Positions 7,974-11,177 of a DNA stretch of 11,177 bases are shown here, in pieces (within the stretch, counting starts at the first letter, position 1; every line of letters begins with the position of its first letter). Location: assembly GCA_946626905.1 (NCBI GenBank), contig CAMOVA010000028.1, forward strand, positions 1 through 11,177, in the 5' to 3' direction. Both the position numbers and the translations under genes were made by a program. Source of the stretch: an uncultured Bacillota bacterium (GTDB lineage: Bacteria; Bacillota_I; Bacilli_A; RF39; UBA660). The notes beneath the pieces were generated by a model. The model was not told the DNA's origin. It saw only the letters and a program-made list of their open reading frames with translations, and did no database searches.

Positions 7974-8921
7974 ATGAAAATGCAGAGTATACTTAGTTAT
8001 AAATCTAAAATAAATTATTTTACAATAGGTTGACATCCTACTTTTTGATGCAATTATAAATGTAGCTATTGTAATAGCAATAAAAAAGAGTTCACTTCTG
8101 AAAATACCTTAGTTAGAATTGCAGAACAAATAAATTTATTTATTAAAGAAAAAGTTAATACTTCCTATAAGATCTTCTTAAAACTTTTAGGAGGAGAAAT
8201 TTGTTTTTATAATTGAATAAAAATTTTAGAAAAAATTGATAAAATAGATTATTTAAGTTTCACTACTAATTTTTCGAATGATAATGATTATTTTAAAGAG
8301 TTAATTATTTACTTAAATAAAAGAAAAATTAGTTATACTATAATGTGTAGTAAGCATGAAGAAAATCTGAATTTTGATATAAAAATAATTGAATTAATAA
8401 ATTGATGTAAACAAAAAAATTATAAGCCTCCTGTTTTAAGGTTAATGGTAGATAATAATTTTAATCTAAATGAATATTATTCTTTTTTAGAGAAAGGTAT
8501 TAATCCTAATTTAACTTTAATTAGAGATAAGAATAATAAAGTAATTGAGCTACCTGATAATATTAAAACTTTTATGAAAAAATATAATTCAAATAAAAAA
8601 GGAGGTCGTTATTCAGTTTTATTAAATGATAATACAACACTGGATGTTATCAATGGAATTGATTTAATCAATAAACTTGAACATTCTATTGATACTAATA
8701 ATTATAAGTGTTCTTGTACGCAAAACGTCATTTTTATAAAACCTAATGGAGATATTGTTGGTAGTGAGTGTTTATATTTAAGAAATAAAGTAATTGGAAA
8801 TATATTTGATCTAAATTCAATTAATTTATCTAACACTCCAATACTATGTAAGGTAAATGATATCAGTCAAGAAACATATTACTGTACATTATGTTGAAAT
8901 AATAATTTATATAAGGAGTAA
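7974..8921 (+). CDS. Radical SAM protein with SPASM-like C-terminal cysteines, copy B (315 aa)
   Basis: ATG 7974 is preferred because AAAGGA (7962-7967) lies 6 bases upstream; an ATG two codons later is possible. The cluster motif is WCNYKCSYC (C26, C30, C33) and GGE is at 73-75. The C-terminus carries CSC (246, 248), PNGDIVGSEC (C266), C292 and CTLC (304, 307), in the same order as in the copy at 5908-6927. The two proteins also share LK-LIGGE/LLGGE, a TNFS motif after the following strand, a NWC motif near residue 145-149, and IGNIFDL/ICNINDL near the end, so they are paralogues. Copy B is slightly shorter and more divergent in the middle. Five Trp are TGA. The stop codon region contains the ribosome binding site of the next gene, so this radical SAM protein and the amide-forming enzyme relative that follows are coupled. 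Confidence 0.88.
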
Positions 8922-8923
8922 CT

Positions 8924-10054
8924 ATGGAAATATTTGAAAATAATTTTTTTATTTTAGATAAAAATAATTGACAGAATTTTAAAGAACCATTCTTTTATGG
9001 ATATAAAAAAGATGATAATTTAGATTTTTCTGTAAAAATTACTAGAGAAAATAATAACATTATATTTAATACCTCTTATTTACCTCCTTGTATAATATAT
9101 TATAGAACTAAAAATTACTGAGCAATAAGTAATAGTTTATATTATTTGGAAGAATACCTAAGAGCAAAAAATTATGAACTTACAGAAAATTCTGATTTTA
9201 AAAGATTATCAAATGATTTTACTAAATCTCCTTCAAGAATAGCGTATGCATTTATACCAGAGGAAACTACAAAATTTAATGAAATTAAATTATTAAAGTT
9301 ATTAGACTATATAGTAATAGATAATGGAGAATTTGAGATAAAAACAAAAACTAATATTTTTGTTAATACTAATTTTAACCTAGATGATTTTTATATATCA
9401 TATATTAATTTTGTACAAAATAATAGGAATAATTTATTATTTAAGGTTAGCGGAGGTTTAGATTCTGTTTTATTATATTTTTTATTTGGAAAGAAATTTA
9501 ATAGTAGAATTATTAATTATGAAAGCATTAATAATTTACCTAAAGATGAAAAAATAATAACTAGTGATAGATCTTGTTTTTTACGTTTAGTAAAAGATTT
9601 TCAACTTAATAATTATTGTCTTATAAATAATATTAGTGATAAATATAGTGACTATGATAATTATGATTTAAATAAAGCTTTCTTCTATGGTATAGCTAAG
9701 ACCTGAAGAGCTTGTAATATAAAATATTATTTTTCTGATATAATTATTACTGGATCTGCTTCTGAATATTTTTCTGATTCCAGATATAATCAACTTCCTA
9801 TTTTAACATATCTAAAAATTATTCGCAAAACAATTATTCAACAATTTATAGCTGAATGATATCTACATAAAAGTAAAAATTTCCCTATATTTCTTGATTA
9901 TCGTTTATTAACCTTTATCAGATATAAAGATATGTATGCTGAACTATTGAAATATTGCCCTGAGTTATCAGGTAAAATTTTTTATAAAACTAATCTTAAA
10001 AAATTTATAACTCTTGATTCCACTAATATAAATATACTAACTAATAATGATTAA
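8924..10054 (+). CDS. Asparagine-synthase-like ATP pyrophosphatase with canonical SGGLDS loop (376 aa)
   Basis: ATG 8924 lies five bases after AAGGAG (8913-8918) and two bases after the previous stop. Residues 176-181 are the PP-loop SGGLDS. TGSASEYFSD (276-285) matches the family's TGxGxDExF motif, and PIFLDYRLLTFIRYKD (321-336) matches the PFLD segment, so the synthetase domain is complete apart from substitutions. The N-terminal 150 residues resemble those of the protein at 4057-5106 (NNIIFNTSYLPPCIIYYRTK beside NQIIFEANYLACPCIYYIKK) and lack the Cys2 nucleophile of glutaminase domains. It should therefore adenylate a carboxylate and use free ammonia, an amine or a partner. Related proteins amidate sugars, cyclise beta-lactam and lasso-peptide precursors, or make asparagine. 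Four Trp are TGA. Substrate unknown. Confidence 0.83.
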
Positions 10055-10077
10055 GTTAAATGGAGAGGAATAGTTAA

Positions 10078-11127
10078 ATGAAAAATTATAAAATAACATT
10101 TTTATTACCTACCTGTGAACCAGATGAGATGTTTAAATGATTATTGCCATCACTAAAAAATATTCAATTGGCAAAAGATTATATCAATTTTGCAATATGT
10201 TTTCAACCTCCTTATACTGAAAACGAAATAACTCAAGTACTAGAAGAGTTAGCTAATTTAGGATTTGAGTATAAATATTTTTATAAAGACTATGAAGTTG
10301 TAAGACCTTATACTCCATTATTAAGAATGAGAAATGATTGTGCAATGCTATATCCTGATAGTTTAGTTTATGGTTTATTAGATGATGATATGAGTTTTGA
10401 ATCCAATATATGTGCAGGAGATTTAATTGCAGTTTTAAATCAATTTGTTATAAACAATAAGTTAGGAATAATAGCCGCTAAAGCTATAGATAAATGTTTT
10501 TATATTGGCAATTGTTTTGCAACAGATTGTGGTATCTTTTATAGAGGTGGCGTAAGTTATGGTTTTAAAGGATTAATGCCTGAAAATTTATATTCTTTTA
10601 AAAATATAAATAAATTTATACCTAATTATAAAGGAGAAAATTTATTAAACTTATTTGGTGGATATCAAGATAAGTTCTGTGCTAATGTTAGATTATTTAA
10701 TGATTGCGATGTATTAATTTTAAATAATTCTTTTGTTAAACATGTTGAAAATAGAAAAATTAGAGGCGCTCAAGGTCATGGTTGAATTAAAGCACAAGAC
10801 TTAGAAGGAAGTATTGCTCAATTCATAATAAAATATTATAATAAACATTTTTTAGAATCCAATTCTATGTCATTATATGATGACAGAATAATGAATATAT
10901 TAGAAAAAAATAAAGATAGCTTGTATGATGAATTAGTAATACATCCTTATCCAGTTTATAATAAATTTTATTATAGTAAAGTACTATCCAAATGTTATAA
11001 TACCACCGGTAATTGTAATCATTATGGTCATGTTGATTGAATGATAGATTATCTTAGCAACTATCCAAATATAGGTGAAGAATATTTTAAGGAACAGTTA
11101 TCTATTTTAAAAAGTAATTTAAACTAA
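10078..11127 (+). CDS. Glycosyltransferase, GT-A fold, DDD motif (349 aa)
   Basis: ATG 10078 follows GGAGAGGA (10062-10069). The N-terminus KNYKITFLLPTCEPDEMF (2-19) is the first strand and nucleotide-binding loop of a GT2-like fold. VYGLLDDDMSFE (97-108) contains the DxD motif (D102-D104) for metal and nucleotide-sugar binding. A large loop GGVSYGFKG (157-165) and an NLFGGYQDKFCANVRL segment (191-206), where acceptor-side acidic residues and substrate-fitting loops occur in the family, follow. The last 120 residues are a less recognisable, Tyr/Asn-rich helical tail. There is no signal peptide or membrane segment, so it should act in the cytoplasm. Three Trp are TGA. It could add the sugar prepared by the upstream enzymes to a phage or host acceptor, which is inference from context. 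Confidence 0.82.
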
Positions 11128-11165
11128 ATTAAATATATAAATATTTTTATAGGAGGCCTGAAAAT

Positions 11166-11177
11166 ATGGATACCTTA
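11166..11177 (+). CDS. Start of a further gene (partial, four codons)
   Basis: ATG GAT ACC TTA follows a strong TAGGAGG site (11150-11156) with a nine-base spacer. Only the first four codons are inside the window, so nothing can be said about the product. The 38-base gap before it holds no clear terminator, so it probably continues the same operon. Confidence 0.6.

Noticed and set aside
1..11177. CRISPR arrays, tRNA genes or insertion sequences
   Set aside because: Genes fill nearly all of the window and I saw no spaced direct repeats, cloverleaf-like sequence, transposase motif or terminal inverted repeats.

Overview
The window looks like a piece of a bacteriophage (or prophage) genome that uses the Mycoplasma-type genetic code, with TGA read as tryptophan. 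Every gene is on the + strand and the DNA is very AT-rich. Read with the standard code, almost every gene breaks into fragments. Read with TGA = Trp, the window resolves into ten complete genes plus one partial gene at each edge, packed almost end to end. I count 44 in-frame TGA codons against 2 TGG. All real stops are TAA or TAG. Most genes have a clear purine-rich ribosome binding site (AAGGAGG-like), which suits a Mollicutes or other Firmicutes-related host better than a Bacteroidetes host. The phage assignment rests on the first gene, a typical tail-fibre protein.

Layout. (1) Positions 3-2327: end of a structural operon, with the C-terminal part of a collagen-repeat tail fibre followed by a 483-residue protein of unknown fold, probably another fibre, tip or receptor-binding protein. 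A strong intrinsic terminator follows at 2334-2359. (2) Positions 2390-7907: a tightly coupled cassette of a 300-residue unknown protein, a protein resembling the PLOD/procollagen-type glycosyltransferases, an asparagine-synthase-like ATP pyrophosphatase, a compact UDP-glucose-dehydrogenase-like protein, and two radical SAM proteins with extra C-terminal cysteines. (3) Positions 7974-11127: after a 66-base gap come a third radical SAM protein that is a paralogue of the first, a second asparagine-synthase-like protein that is a distant paralogue of the first, and a DDD-motif glycosyltransferase. The first four codons of a further gene lie at the right edge.

How the genes may work together (inference): two glycosyltransferases, a nucleotide-sugar dehydrogenase relative, two ATP-dependent amide-forming enzyme relatives and three radical SAM enzymes form a small-molecule or polymer modification pathway immediately downstream of fibre genes. 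The simplest idea is that the phage builds an unusual, possibly amidated, sugar and attaches it to its own virion, with the Thr-rich collagen-like fibre as the obvious candidate acceptor. Alternatives are remodelling of the host surface glycan, or radical SAM/amide chemistry on a peptide encoded elsewhere. The repeated pairing of radical SAM and asparagine-synthase-like genes is the most distinctive feature of the window.
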